The position numbers were made by a program, and so were the translations under genes. Below the pieces are notes generated by a model. The model did no database searches. It was not told the origin of the DNA and saw nothing but the letters and a program-made list of their open reading frames with translations. Positions 12,632 through 25,336 of a stretch of DNA of 64,000 nt are shown here, piece by piece; the first letter of the stretch is position 1, and each line of letters begins with the position of its first letter. This DNA comes from Epiperipatus broadwayi (Eukaryota; Onychophora; Udeonychophora; Euonychophora; Peripatidae). The DNA is taken from positions 2,110,001 through 2,174,000 of the forward strand of contig JAQFVV010000037.1 of assembly GCA_028023455.1 (NCBI GenBank), given 5' to 3'.

Positions 12632-13079
12632 ATTATAATAAAATAGAGAAGTCATATAACATTAAAATACTAATAAAGTAACAAAACATTAATTCTGACA
12701 TGACCATGGTTTCCCTCTTGTATAAATAGATCTTCTTATGTGAAAATCCATATGGAACATACTAAGCAGTTCCAAAATTCATTTTAAATTCCATATACAT
12801 TTAATATAAAAGGAAGTCTAATCATCAGATTTCCTTTAACTCTTCTTTCAATTTTTTTTTTATAAAAAATAATGCATTGCCAAATAATATACTATGAACT
12901 TTAGTTTTTTCAGTAAGACAAAATTTACTTTGATCTATATAAATTTTACAATAATTAAAGGAAATTTATAAACTATACTGGGAATAGAGTTTAACATCAA
13001 TAGACTGGTTTAAATTATTAATGAATTAAAATCTTTTTTTTTCAAGACACTCTCATACCATCCAATAAATAATTTATTA

Positions 13080-15860
13080 TTAATTAATCTCTAAATTGAA
13101 GTCTTAAAGGGTAAGGAAATAAAATCTTTTTTCTCATTAATTTCCAAATTTTTAAAATCAGACTTGTAAATAATTTTATTAAATATAATATTCTTAATAA
13201 AATCACGATTGTAATGTAAATCAATATAATCTTAAACAAATTATCTTCTTTGAAAATAAGCATTACTTTCAAAATTTTTAAACTTTTTATTTTTATAATA
13301 AAAATTTAACAAGATAGTTTTTTTTATAGACCGAAAGTTATAACTTTTTGGCCATATCATATTTCTTAAATCTTTTTTTTTTTTAATAAAATGTTTATAA
13401 AGTTAAATTATAATTAACTTTATCAACATTCAAATCTAAAAATTGTAATGTAACTAAATCAAACGCACCCACCCCCCCTTCAATAGTAAATTTAATATTA
13501 AAATCAAAACTTTTCTGTCTGGTAAAAAAATTCTCCAATTTATGATTATTAAGAACATTACTCTAAAAATTAATATTGACAGAACACATTAAAGAAGAAA
13601 TATTACCAATTACTTATCTTTTTTTTAACATTATTACATTTAAAATACATGGAATCCTCAATAATAAAAGCAAATCATGAAACAACACTAATTCTTTCAG
13701 CAAAAAAGAATTCACATTTTTTGAAAATAAGGGGAAAATTACCATCACTTTAATCTATCAACTCACTTATAATTTTCATCTAAAAACAAAATGTTTTAAA
13801 TTTATTATAAGTCCTCAAAAGGAGAAAAAACAGAAAATTGTTCAAAATTATACTCTTTAAAAGATTTAACAAAAAAATGTAGAGATTTTCTCAACAATAC
13901 CACCCTTTTAAAATCAAAAATAAATTATTGGAAGTGTTTAATCTATGCTCTTATTTTTTTTTGTTTTGTTACGTACTTGATGGAGACACTGAACTATTAC
14001 TGAAAATACTAAGCAATATATAAAATGGAATAAGTAATGGTTTTTTTTTAATATGTGTTGCATTCAAATAGTGTATGTTAAATTTTATTTAACAAATAAT
14101 AGTATAAGACTTACGATAGTGTATGAAGACCTTTTTTTTTTTTTTAAACAATTACAATATGTGTGCTCTGTGTACTTTTATTAAAATAATACTACAATTG
14201 ACAGATAATTAAAAACTTATGAAATTTTAATTAACAAATAGTATGAACAAGTAGGTTTTTTTTTCCCTTATTAAACTATAATAATAATTTTAAAAAAAAA
14301 AAAAAGCTACAATCAAAAACATAAAAAAGTGAGTCTTTTCATTGGCAGTGGTAAGTAGTAAGATGGTTTTAGCCTAAGAATGTTCAATCATCTGATTGTG
14401 AGTTCATGTCACCTATATAATGTAATCGTTAAATTATTTTAATGAAAAAACTAAAAAAATTAAAAATTTGCCAACTATTCAAACAACTACAAGATAAAAA
14501 AAAAAATCATGTATTTATTGTTTGTATTATTCAGTGAAAAAACTGAAAAAATAAACAAAGGCCATAAGGGCAAAGTATTTAGACAAAACTTTTTTCCCCT
14601 CTGGTTAAGATCATACGGTCATAAATATTCAGTATTTCCTCTTAGTATTATTTACTGAAAAAAATGAAAAAATAATCAATTTGTCACTATTCAAATAATC
14701 GCAAAAGAAAAAAAATTCTCATTATTCACATATATAGTTCGTGTTTTTTAGGTAAAAAATTGAGAAAATAAGTAATTTCTCATTTTCATTTTCTTTTACC
14801 AAAATCTCAAAACAATATCTTAATTGAAATGTATGCACAAAATTAGACATTTTATCAAACTGTGGGATAATGCTTGTTTTTCACATAATATTTTAATAGT
14901 GGTTTGGTGACTGCCCAAGTGCATAAAAAAACATAAAGCCACATATACTATATCTGTATCAAATTATCTTTATGAGATTTAAAATTAAAGAAAACATTAA
15001 GATCAATATAATCACTATAATTTAAATAAGCCATATCAAAAAATTTTTATTTTCATAATATCAATTAACTTGTATTTTATTTTTCCTAGATCACTATTTA
15101 AAAACATATACTTTTCATTATTTAATTCTAAAGAAATCTTTAATGTTTGAAGTCATTATTATTTAATAATATAAAACGCCCATCTTTATCCTTTTTTAAT
15201 AGAATAACATCATTTGTCTTCTTTTTTAAGAAAATCTATTCTCTTTGGAGCGAAAAAAATTTTTTTGTCTCAAATAATTGTCTATTCAAAATTATTTTAT
15301 TCTAGTTTGGAATATTTCTAGAGCATGTAATTCTAGAAGCAAAATTAATTATCACATTCTTATCACAAAAAGGAAAGAAAGGATATTTTTTTAAAATTTT
15401 ATAGTGTTATTTAAAAGAAAATTGAATAAATTTAAAATAGAATTAGTTTTACTATTTTTTTTTTTACAATTTTCAACTTTGCCTTTAAAAACCAATTAAA
15501 CTTATCAAATATTTTAAGCAAATTGATAATGCAATCTAAACCATTTTAAAAATTAAATTTATTATTCATTTAAATTAGTTTATGATTAATAAATTCATTT
15601 AAAATTAAATGCTTAAACTTTAAAAGAAAATCACATGTAAGAAAACAAATCAATTTTTTATCTAGTTCAACATTACCTGAAGTTGTGATGTTGGAAAAAC
15701 ATTATGATGAAGCTTATAACACTTAATAAAATTAAATAGTTTTAAAGATTCCATTCTATCAAACATTTTTTTTTTTATATATCCCCAATTTTTACTAATG
15801 AAAAATGATTTAATATCTGCCATTAAGCTTTTTTTATATATATATAAAAAATTAAACAAT
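13080..15860 (-). mobile_element. Decayed Penelope-like retroelement
   Basis: Minus-strand peptide traces in Penelope order. A leading stretch is encoded at 15662-15859. Next is NRQLFETKKFFSLQ and then TNDVILLKKDKDGRFILF (about 15150-15230), resembling the N-IVxxKADKGxxTVIL motif of Penelope RTs. A degenerate FKCNNVKKRxVIGNISSLM (about 13600-13660) sits where F-QxxGxxMGSPLS is expected. FNIKFTIEGGVGAFDLVTLQ with FLDLNV (about 13430-13500) resembles the post-YxDD segment IKFTxExE...LxFLDLxI. No intact catalytic aspartates were found. The element is much more decayed than the two Penelope copies at 28-39 kb and appears to be a different family. Confidence 0.5.
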
Positions 15861-18800
15861 ACTGAAATATAATATTAAAATAAAATAATGCTCTAATACA
15901 ATAAAAAGTAGCTGCCATAATATATATACAAAAAATATAACCAAATATTAAAAGACTAACAATACTATAACAAATAAAACACTAAAACAAAATATATTAT
16001 TCATAAAGCAATTACAATAAAATTAATAATAAGAATATAAGCTACAAAATCACTTGTGATCATAAAACACTATTTGAAAAATTAAATGGCTAAATTCACT
16101 ATAGAAAATTAAATATCTAACGCTATATTAGTTTTAATAAAATAGAAAATCATAAAACATTAAAGTACAGTGTCTGAAATTTATAAAAGATAATTCTTTT
16201 GAAATTGCTTAATGTTTCGGAAATAATTTAAATGATTCCATTTGATGGTTAAATCTGAATGTTTTTTCTTTGGGGGTGGGGTGGGTGGTGGTGAATAAAA
16301 TAACATTAATGTTTAAATTCATTAAAACGTAAATTTCCAAAATAAAACTTATAAATGCTCTATAATAATAGTTCAGTTAAAAGAGTTTTTTAAAAAATTT
16401 TATTCAGTCTCATTATATGATGGTGAGAAGCTACAAATGTTTTTGCTAATATTTTTTTTTTTTTTTCATTTAAGAAATTTGAAGACTACACAGTAAGAAA
16501 AAAAAACATGTAATAGTATAATCCACTTTACAAAATGCATAATCAGTGCCTCTATGAAATAATGATAATGCAGTTTGTTACCAATGTTTAGAAGACTCTA
16601 AAGTTTGGTGATGCATTATATTAAAGAAAATCCACAGGAAAAAAAATGAAAAAAATTAATGTCATGATGCTTATATGGGAAGGAGAGATCCTTGTTATTG
16701 CATCTTTATTAATTTTGAACTCAGAAGCATAATTCTATTGCTCACAGAAGCTTACAAATATAATTGATTTGCAACAGGGAAGCCCACACACACACACAAC
16801 AAAAACATGCAAGTGATATAAAAATACAGAAGCTATTTTTGACAATGTAACAGTTGCTATAAAGCTACATTTCAAGATTTATAATTTAAGTTTATTATAT
16901 TGTCAAATATCTAACAATACTACTGTACTATATTGTAACCATATGTTTTGGCTCTTGGTAGTAAATTTTATTCAGGGGTTTAGTGTGTAAAATTTTAAAA
17001 TTGTAATAATTTATAAATTGAAAAGTAGTGTGTAAATATTAGTTATATATATTAAAATGCTTATTGGATTATATATTTTCCAATTAAACAAAAGCTTACC
17101 CATAAATATCTGGATGGTGATGATGATTTAGACTGATAATGCATTGGAGGTTTTGATGGAATGGATATTTATCTCATAAATATTTTTTTCCAATGGTAGT
17201 TAGTTTAAATAATATTACTAGTATAAAACCTATTTGAAAATAGGAAAGTATTTAAACTTTCATTATTATTAAACAACAATTAAAAAAAAAAATCAATTTA
17301 TAATTTTTCTAAATTTATTTATAAACGATCTTTAAATACATTGTATGTCAAATTAAATTGAAATATATCAGTCTAAATTTTTCTCACTAGAGGGATTAAA
17401 ATATTAATTTATGTACATTTACTGTGATTGGATTATTTAGGACCAATCACAACTTGTAAGACAAATAATAAAGGCTAGAACAAGTTGATAAGCTGGAGAG
17501 ACTACTTAGAAAAAAATTGGAATAAGACGTAATTCTTCACTCATAAAAAAAAATAGTCAAAGTAATAATCTGGAAAGAATAACTTCAAAAATTATTTTGA
17601 AGAAAATTTTGAGATTATATAAAATTACATATGTTAGAATAGAAAACTACTAACTCTGTGTCATCTCGCACTACTTTCATTGACCGCATAATTTTGGATT
17701 TTACACACTGAAGAGATCGGAATGACCGTCATTCTTATTATTGGAAGAAATATTTGCCTAAATATGGACCACTTAGAAGAAAGAACCAGAACAGAAAAAG
17801 TAAGAAATTATTGTTGTTTTATTTATTTTAATAAATGGTTAAAACTAAAAACATTAGAATTATTGAGTTACAAGAGGAAAAGGATTAAAGTAAATTTGAT
17901 TTTCGCGCCGCTATAAGTAGTAATCTGAAAAACACATTTGTTGTTCAAATGATCTTCTCAGTGAAAATAATTCAAAATTCTTTTGATGGAAATTTTTAGA
18001 AGAAATATTAAATAAATTAAACATTCATTGTTAAGCCCTATAAAATAATTTGTTCTAAAAGAAAAAAAAAAAGCCTGAATTATTTTGTATTGTCATTGGG
18101 AAGAGATATCACCTGCTTCAATATTTCACCGCAAATGTCTTAGTTGTTTAAAATAAAAAAAATGATAAATTATTAATATCAAATATTTTATTGACATTTG
18201 CTGAATAGTAAATCACTTCTGCTAATAGTATTAAATACATATTGTCAGATGGAAGTAAATAAATAAGTAATAATTTAATTTTCCTGATTGTGTAAAATGT
18301 AAAGTAATGATATTTTCAGCTGCTCTAAAATTATTGAAATTATAACTAGAGATCGTCGCGCGGATAGAAAAGAAGGATAAACCAATAAATAATTTTCAGT
18401 CTGTTCAATGGTCTAACTTTCAAATTGCTAAATATTATAACACTGGAATAACATCAAATATATATCAATCAGTCTAGAATTTTAAAAAAAAAAAAATGCG
18501 TTTATAAATCTTGTTAAACCTCGTTTAATGGTATTGCCTTTGAAAAATGATTTAGATATTGCTTGATTATGCCTCATTGTGTTTATATTATTATGGAAAC
18601 TAATAAAGGATTTTCGAAATATTGTCTGAACACATTATTATGAAACAAGATATTCAACATCTATATTTACTTAGGAATATTGCTTATCATATCTGTCTTC
18701 TCACTATTTTTTCTCGTAAGATCGGATCAAATTGGAACAATTACAATAAAATCTAAGGGAAAAGAACGTTTGTTCATCGTTGTGATTGACATATATAATA

Positions 18801-19469
18801 TTGTAATATATATTTTTTCTTACTCATGTATTATTCAAGGATTAAGTTTTCTTTTTTTATATATATTATGTGTTGTATATTTTGAAAACTATAAAATGTA
18901 CTTAGTAAGGGTATAAAGGTGCATAAAAAGATATACATTTATCACATTGTTTTATGTTATCCTATCAAGGGAAATATAGCGGTAAATATTATTTATTGGA
19001 AAGGAAGGAGAAATATTTATTTCTTGTACCGCTAAAATAAATAATAATGTTATATTGAAAGGGAATAAACAAATCCGAACTTGCTAAAATTATATACCTC
19101 ATGATACAATTATTTTATTATAAGAAATAATTTTAATAAACCTTTTTCATTTCTTAATATTGCCTATTAATTAAAATGTCCATTTTAAATATCAAATGTA
19201 GGTTGATCCATCATTACATGTACATGGCTTGTATAACAAGGTATAATGATTATTTTAAAATAATTAAGGGTTATTTATTGAGATATTGGTGGTTTATCTA
19301 TCAAACATTAACAGTTTATGCATTGTAAAATGGAATATTTATGTTTCTACTTTTATTATTATTGTTGTTTTACCTTGCTATTGCATTAATTAGAATTTGT
19401 ACCAGCTGTTAGCTGAAGAGTTGTGCTAAATATAAGAGCATCAAATATAATAATATTAGTATTACGCAT

Positions 19470-19790
19470 GGGATGTTAGAGAATTTCCCATTGCTGATTA
19501 AGTGAAAGGATGATATTGTGAGGCTAGTTAAGAGTTAGTGCTTAGAGCATAATTAATTCCCAAGAGAGGATAATCTCATGGTCTGAATTCTATTTTACAT
19601 GTCGAGGCACTGCCCGCACTTGTATACCAATAAAGGTATGAGAATCAGCCATTTTTAGTATACAACTTTCATGTTGTTTTCCTTATACAATTTCATGTTG
19701 TTTTTCTATGCAACTTCCATGTTGTTTTGTAGAGCCTCTTTTATTGTTAGATCCTTCACGAAGTTAGAGTTAGTTTTCCACCGCATATGA
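19470..19790. mobile_element. Possible solo LTR with 24-bp tandem repeat
   Basis: A GC-richer block starts near TGTTAGAGAATTTCCC. It contains AATAAA in CCAATAAAGG (about 19630) and ends near CCACCGCA. Inside are three imperfect about 24-bp units of the type TATACAACTTTCATGTTGTT (19658-19733). The combination of a TG...CA frame and a polyadenylation signal suggests an LTR. No coding region or second LTR is seen and no clear target duplication was found, so this is tentative. Confidence 0.3.
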
Positions 19791-19888
19791 TGAAGATTAG
19801 TATTCATAATCCAATGGCAAGGATAAAATAAGTTAGCTTACGGGACACTAGTATATCCATAGTGGTTTTTTAATTGGGATAGTGTCTT

Positions 19889-19911
19889 GATGATGATGTG
19901 TAATCATCATC
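19889..19911. repeat. Small perfect hairpin
   Basis: GATGATGAT and ATCATCATC (9-bp stem) with loop GTGTA, within the GC-richer block following the possible LTR. Function unknown. Confidence 0.6.
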
Positions 19912-22153
19912 AGTTGATAGGCAAACCAACCAAATTTCTTAGTGTATAAAACTTCTACGTAATATAGCAAGGGGTGTACATGAACAAGGTAGAAGTATCT
20001 TTATCAAGGGGTGATTCGCCGATGAATCGATAGGATTATTTAATTATTAAATGATTAGATTGGACATAGGCAATAATTTTGTGTCATACATGTATTTTAA
20101 CTTTTGATGTCTGTCCCACATCAATATAATAAATCTTTTACAGTAAATAATGATAAATTATTAATAATATTGCATATGGTAATTGCCCTTACCATATTTT
20201 AATAAATTAAATAGATCCAATTTGAGATACCAAGTTAAAACTCCATTAAGAAATTTAAGAGATTGTTTATCTCCAAAAATTTATTATATTTTATTTTGTA
20301 ATTTAAGTAGTAGGATAGTTCCCATATGGTAACTATCTTATTCTAGAAGATAGAGTAAGATTTAAAATAGCTCATAATAATAGGGATATGAAAGATATCA
20401 CTATTAGTTTGTCATTATACGTGTATAGTTAAGGGAATATCAAGTAATTTCCATCCCTGATTATAGGAATTAAAGAATCTTGTTTCATATAATGTATCTA
20501 ACTAAAATAGGAATATTGTAAGTAAATTTTATTATGTTAAACATTTACTTAGTCATCAGTAGTCTTATTGCTAATTAACATACACACACATTATTATTGT
20601 TATTGCTATCAACATATCCAATGATTAAATGGAAATCATCATTAATCAACAGTGTATAAATTACTATGTGTTGGCATATCAGAGAAAATATAATGAAGAT
20701 TAAGAAAAAATTCTGGGAGGAAACAGTTATAGAGATTAATATGAGAATAAATAGATGTAAATCAATAACAAGAAGAGGAAATATGGAAGTAAAGTATAAA
20801 GAGAGGGAATATCATATTTGTATAAAAGCAAAAACCATTAGAGCTGAGGAAATATGTTAATTGGATAAGTATAGATTTTATTTAAAATTAGAATTGGATT
20901 TTTGGAAACTAGGAAAAGAATAAGTGGAGTGATATAGGGATGGAAAATTTAAAACAGTTTTGGAAAGGAAGAGACATTTGATTAGCATATTAGAAGAATT
21001 TGAGGAACATATTAAAAGGAATTTGGGATTTTCCTGAGATATAGATTTACTTTTTTTTGGAAAATATTTGATCACTTCTCTTTATACAGTGCTTTGTATT
21101 TTCAAATTTTTATTAATATATATATATATATTCACAATCACACAAATGACAATCGTTTTGCTTGATGGTTGTAGTCTAGTAACTAAAAACTTCAATCTCT
21201 TTTTACTCAGAAGATGTAAAATATACTTTCAATTAAAAGCTTAAGAAATACAATTACACAACTATCAAGTAATTTTTTCAATATAAAATTCTATCCATAG
21301 ATTAGTGGGTTTTTATTGAGTCTATATATGTAAAATGTATAATTCAATATTTGTTTAATTTTAAATTTCAGTATTTTTTATTAGTGTTTTTATTCTCAAA
21401 TGAAAATCCATAGTTTTAAATTAAAATATAATCAGATAATTTTATATATGTTTATACACGTGTATGTATTGTGTTTACACACATATGTATATATATGTTT
21501 GTCATATGCAATTTACATCACTAATTTTATACATGGTCATATTAATATTTATAGAAAATGAAATTTTAAATAGTTGAAAATTTTAATTCCACATCTTTTT
21601 AAGCCCTTTGAGTTCCCATAGTTCCCCAATTTCTGCTTCAAAAACAACAGTGTTCTTGCAAAGCATTTTTGCAGATATTTACCCTTCTGCCAACCCTTTT
21701 TTTTTTTTTAAAAAAAAAAAGCATGACAGCAAGTTAATAACATAAAATAGATAAAGCATTTTATCTTTATATAAACAAATGCATTTAGTTGTTGCAAAAA
21801 AAAAAAAAAAGAAGTATGAAGAATGTTATGCACTAATCTAGAATTGTGCAATTTTTTTGTTCATTTTTGTTTATTTTATATTTTAATTTGGTTTATGGTA
21901 AAATGTATATATTTAGCTAATTAATCTTGCAGCATTAAGCATATGAAAATAAATATAAATCATTTATTGCATTGCTAATTACATTTTATTTTTTAAGTTT
22001 GTATTTATTATGTAGATGTAAATTTATAGTGCTTATTTTATTGAATTGCTTAATGCTGTTACATAGCGTTTAATAGCAAAATTTGCTTTTCTTAGCATGA
22101 ATTTGCATGTTTTGAATGATTTGCTGAGCAGTTTTGCTATTTCCCATTTTTAG

Positions 22154-22925
22154 ATCCAGCAGCCGCCGCAGCAACTTACTCCATCGCAGCAGCCATCTAT
22201 AACAACGCAGCCTCAACCCCAACCGCCAACCCAAACCCAACTTTCAATGCCCCAACCTCAACCACAACAAACTCCACCACAATCTTTATCTCAACCATCT
22301 CAATCATTATCCCTTCTTCCTCAGACTCAACAGCCACTTGCCCAGCCGTCTCAAACACAACTTCAACAACAACAGTTATCTACTGCTCCTCAACCCATTT
22401 TATCTCAAATATCAACTCAAACCCAAATTCAAACTCCACCCCAACAACAAATACCACCAGCACCATCACAATCACAAGTCTCTACACAACAAACACAACT
22501 TCCTCAAGAGCAACAATCACTTTCCCAACAGTCCACTCCCCAGCAGGGACCGCCAAGTGAGTGTTCAACCACTGCCACCACTCCCCTTCAGTCAAGCGTG
22601 GATTCCAAACTACAAATCCAGCAGCTACCACATCAAATGCAAACCCAGCCTTCAAGTGTAGGTAGCAGTCAAAGTACACCCACCTCAACTCCAGCACCAT
22701 TAACAACATCTCAAATGATTGAAATTAAGACAGAAATTAAATCTGAACCTATGGAGGTACAAATAGCCAAAGATGAACCTGCAGATTCTTCACCACCTAT
22801 GCCTGAAACAAGTACGAGTGGAGGACTTGCAGAAAATATGTTATCTGTCAACAGTTCTGATTCTAAGCCAGCTGTTTCTGAGCCACCACCCACTGCCCCA
22901 GTTAAACCAAAGGCACCCAAAAAAG
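22154..22925 (+). CDS. CREBBP: CBP/p300 exon, Gln/Pro-rich region with IKTEIKSE motif
   Basis: A 772-nt exon, the largest in the window, with acceptor TTTTTAG and donor AAAAAAG/GTATGA. It is entered in phase 0 and left in phase 1. About 190 codons are Gln/Pro/Ser/Thr-rich (IQQPPQQLTPSQQPS onward). There follows an acidic Lys/Glu segment encoded at 22721-22775 (EIKTEIKSEPMEVQ, then KDEPADSS), and the exon ends PVKPKAPKK. This order matches the human protein, where a Q/P/T-rich tract is followed by a KTE/KSEPMEV region and KK just before the bromodomain. IKTE and IKSE both fit the psi-K-x-E SUMO consensus, as in the CRD1 repression motif of p300/CBP. Compared with the surrounding introns the exon is strikingly C-rich. 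ORFs in its other frames are shadows. Confidence 0.95.
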
Positions 22926-25336
22926 GTATGAATATTTTTTTATTAAATAAATTTCAACTTTCTTTAAAATCTATTATTAATTGTTAGTTTTTAAATTTTT
23001 ATTAGTATTAGAATGTTATGTTGATTACATCTTTTTCAGTTTATAAATTTAAAATGTTATTATATCTATGGTTACATAAAAAAATTTCATGCACACAGAT
23101 TTTTTTATATATGTGTTTTAGAAAGGTCATTTTTTAAAATTCATATTATCTAAATGAAATTAGCATTATTAGAGTAGTTTATAGTTAATAAGATATTTTT
23201 TAAAAGAATTGAATTATATGCATTCAAAATAATATATTTATTTATAAATGAGTAAATAAATAATATATTTTTAACAATTCTGGTCTAATAAGATAAAAAG
23301 TGAAAATTATTCAGTGATTTACAAAAAATTTCTGAAATATTTCCTCATGCATTGCGTATAAGTCAAGGATGTCGTATATTTTAGAAACATTACGAAAAAT
23401 AAAATACTACAATAAATAGATTCATAAAGTAAATTTTCAGTTATTTGATAATTATAATAAATGAATATCATGAGAATCTATTGGTTTGAATAAGACTAAG
23501 TATAATTGAAATTGATACATAGTTTGCATCTTAATAATATATAATTTTATTTTAATAAATGTTTTGTACATAATGGTCAAATATTCAATATTAAAATTAT
23601 TTGTCTACAATGTTAGTATACACATAATTAATATAATAATCAATCTAAATAAGATTGCAACAAACAAATAATTATAATTATTTAATTAACAAACCGGCTT
23701 TCATCTCATTGAGATTTTCTCAAGATACAGTTTTATACATCACATGCGATGCACTGTGACCTTTTTCGGAGACAGGAATCTCTCAACCACTATGCCCAGA
23801 GGAACCTGTTAGCCACTTTATCTTCCCTTTTCATTCTCTGCCCTAAGTTTTTCCATATTCTTCTTTATCCTGCTCCATCCCATTTCCCCAACATAATCTT
23901 TGTAAACTCCATGGCCTTTATATCTAAATCCTCCTTATCTTTTCACAAACCCAGCATAAAAACTAAGACCCACTTTCTGTATAATCACTTTGTTTATATT
24001 TATTCTTCCACAACTTCATTATTTGTATTTTTTCTGCATGTATGCATTTGCATTCAATTAACAGATGCCTAATATTTTTTATACCTTCTTTACATAAGTT
24101 ACAGACGCATATTTTTTTATTTATATGTAATATTCCCTTGTTGCTAACGACCTTATTCGAGCCTTAAACAGTAAACTTATTTCCTTGCTATTATCATAAA
24201 ATAACTTTGATCCAATATTCTCTTTACTTCTATATATATTTAAACTCTTTTTACTCTCCATACTAGTTCTCCATCTCTCAAACTTCCTATTCTTTATTAA
24301 TGTATCTATTCTTCTATCCCATTCCTTGCCACTATAACACTAAACAATTCTAACACAATCATCTGACCTTTTGTATAAGTATACTGACCTAAATTCTTTA
24401 TCCAAATCTTCTGTATACTGTACTACCTTTCTCACCCGTCTTGTTGCCTGCTTTTTACTGATAATCCAATTCAATACTATTTTGGCTATTCTTTTATTAT
24501 CCATAAACTGCAATCTACTGAACATTTTCATTTTGCTTTTTGCATCTTTCATATAAAAACTTGACCATCCTATTTTTCCTTGAATTGCCTCCTTTGCCAT
24601 CCATACATCTGCATTTAATACATGTCTTCCTACTTTGTACTTTTTCTAAGTAATCTAACACCCTTTTACTAACATTTAGTGCATTGTTGCCATATGTTAA
24701 CTCTGATACTGCCAGCTACATCATATTTATTATATAAAAACACTGTTAATTTCTTTATCAATCCCATTCATCCAAGCAATTTCTCCAATTAAGGCGATTC
24801 TTAAATAGTTATACTTATTCACCACATTTAACTTTATCTCCCCCAATAAAAATTCTTTCTCTTCTTTTTCCACAGCATTTATTGTCATTACTTTTGATTT
24901 TTCTTCACTTTAATTCCTGTCTTTTCACCCATCCTTGCTTATGTCTTCAGCATACTTTCTGTGAACACGAAGACATCATCTACAAATAAAAAGATACGAT
25001 AATGTATATACTTTCTTGCCACCTATTAATAGTATATTTTCTTATTCTTTCTATTGCTCTCTCCATTTTCCTCAAATATAACAAAAACAAAATAGGTGAT
25101 ATAGAGCATCCGCCTTAGATCCACTACAGCTCTATTCATTCCCAAATTTACTAAACTCAACTATAATCTATTTCTATTTCCTCTATCATTCTCTATATCT
25201 ATAAAGATCTTATTTTAACTGTCTACTTGTATTTCTACTCATATCTATAAGTTGTGTAACTACAAATAAACTATCGCACTATATGCCTATTTGATCGAAA
25301 ACTTATTTTCATTTCTCCCACTATATTATTTTTTCC

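Larger units (their letters stand above)
7484..22153 (+). other. CBP intron, about 14.7 kb
   Basis: Phase-0 intron with donor GTAAGT and acceptor TTTTTAG. It holds the inverted repeat pair with Gypsy remnant, a decayed Penelope-like element and a possible solo LTR, annotated separately. In 15861-19400 and 20070-22150 I recognise no gene or element. Notable there are a CA run at about 16785-16798, a T-run/A-run palindrome near 21697-21720, and a few GC-richer patches (for example 17640-17740 and 18345-18365) of unknown origin. Small additional exons cannot be excluded, though none is needed for phase continuity. Confidence 0.65.

Noticed and set aside
20666-21075. Lys/Glu-rich ORFs on opposite strands
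   Set aside because: No domain recognised; A/G-rich composition explains the open frames. May be old retroelement debris, but I cannot support it.
22338-22920. ORFs in other frames and on the minus strand over the Q/P-rich exon
   Set aside because: Shadows of the GC-richer coding exon; only the frame continuous with the splice phases gives CBP-like sequence.
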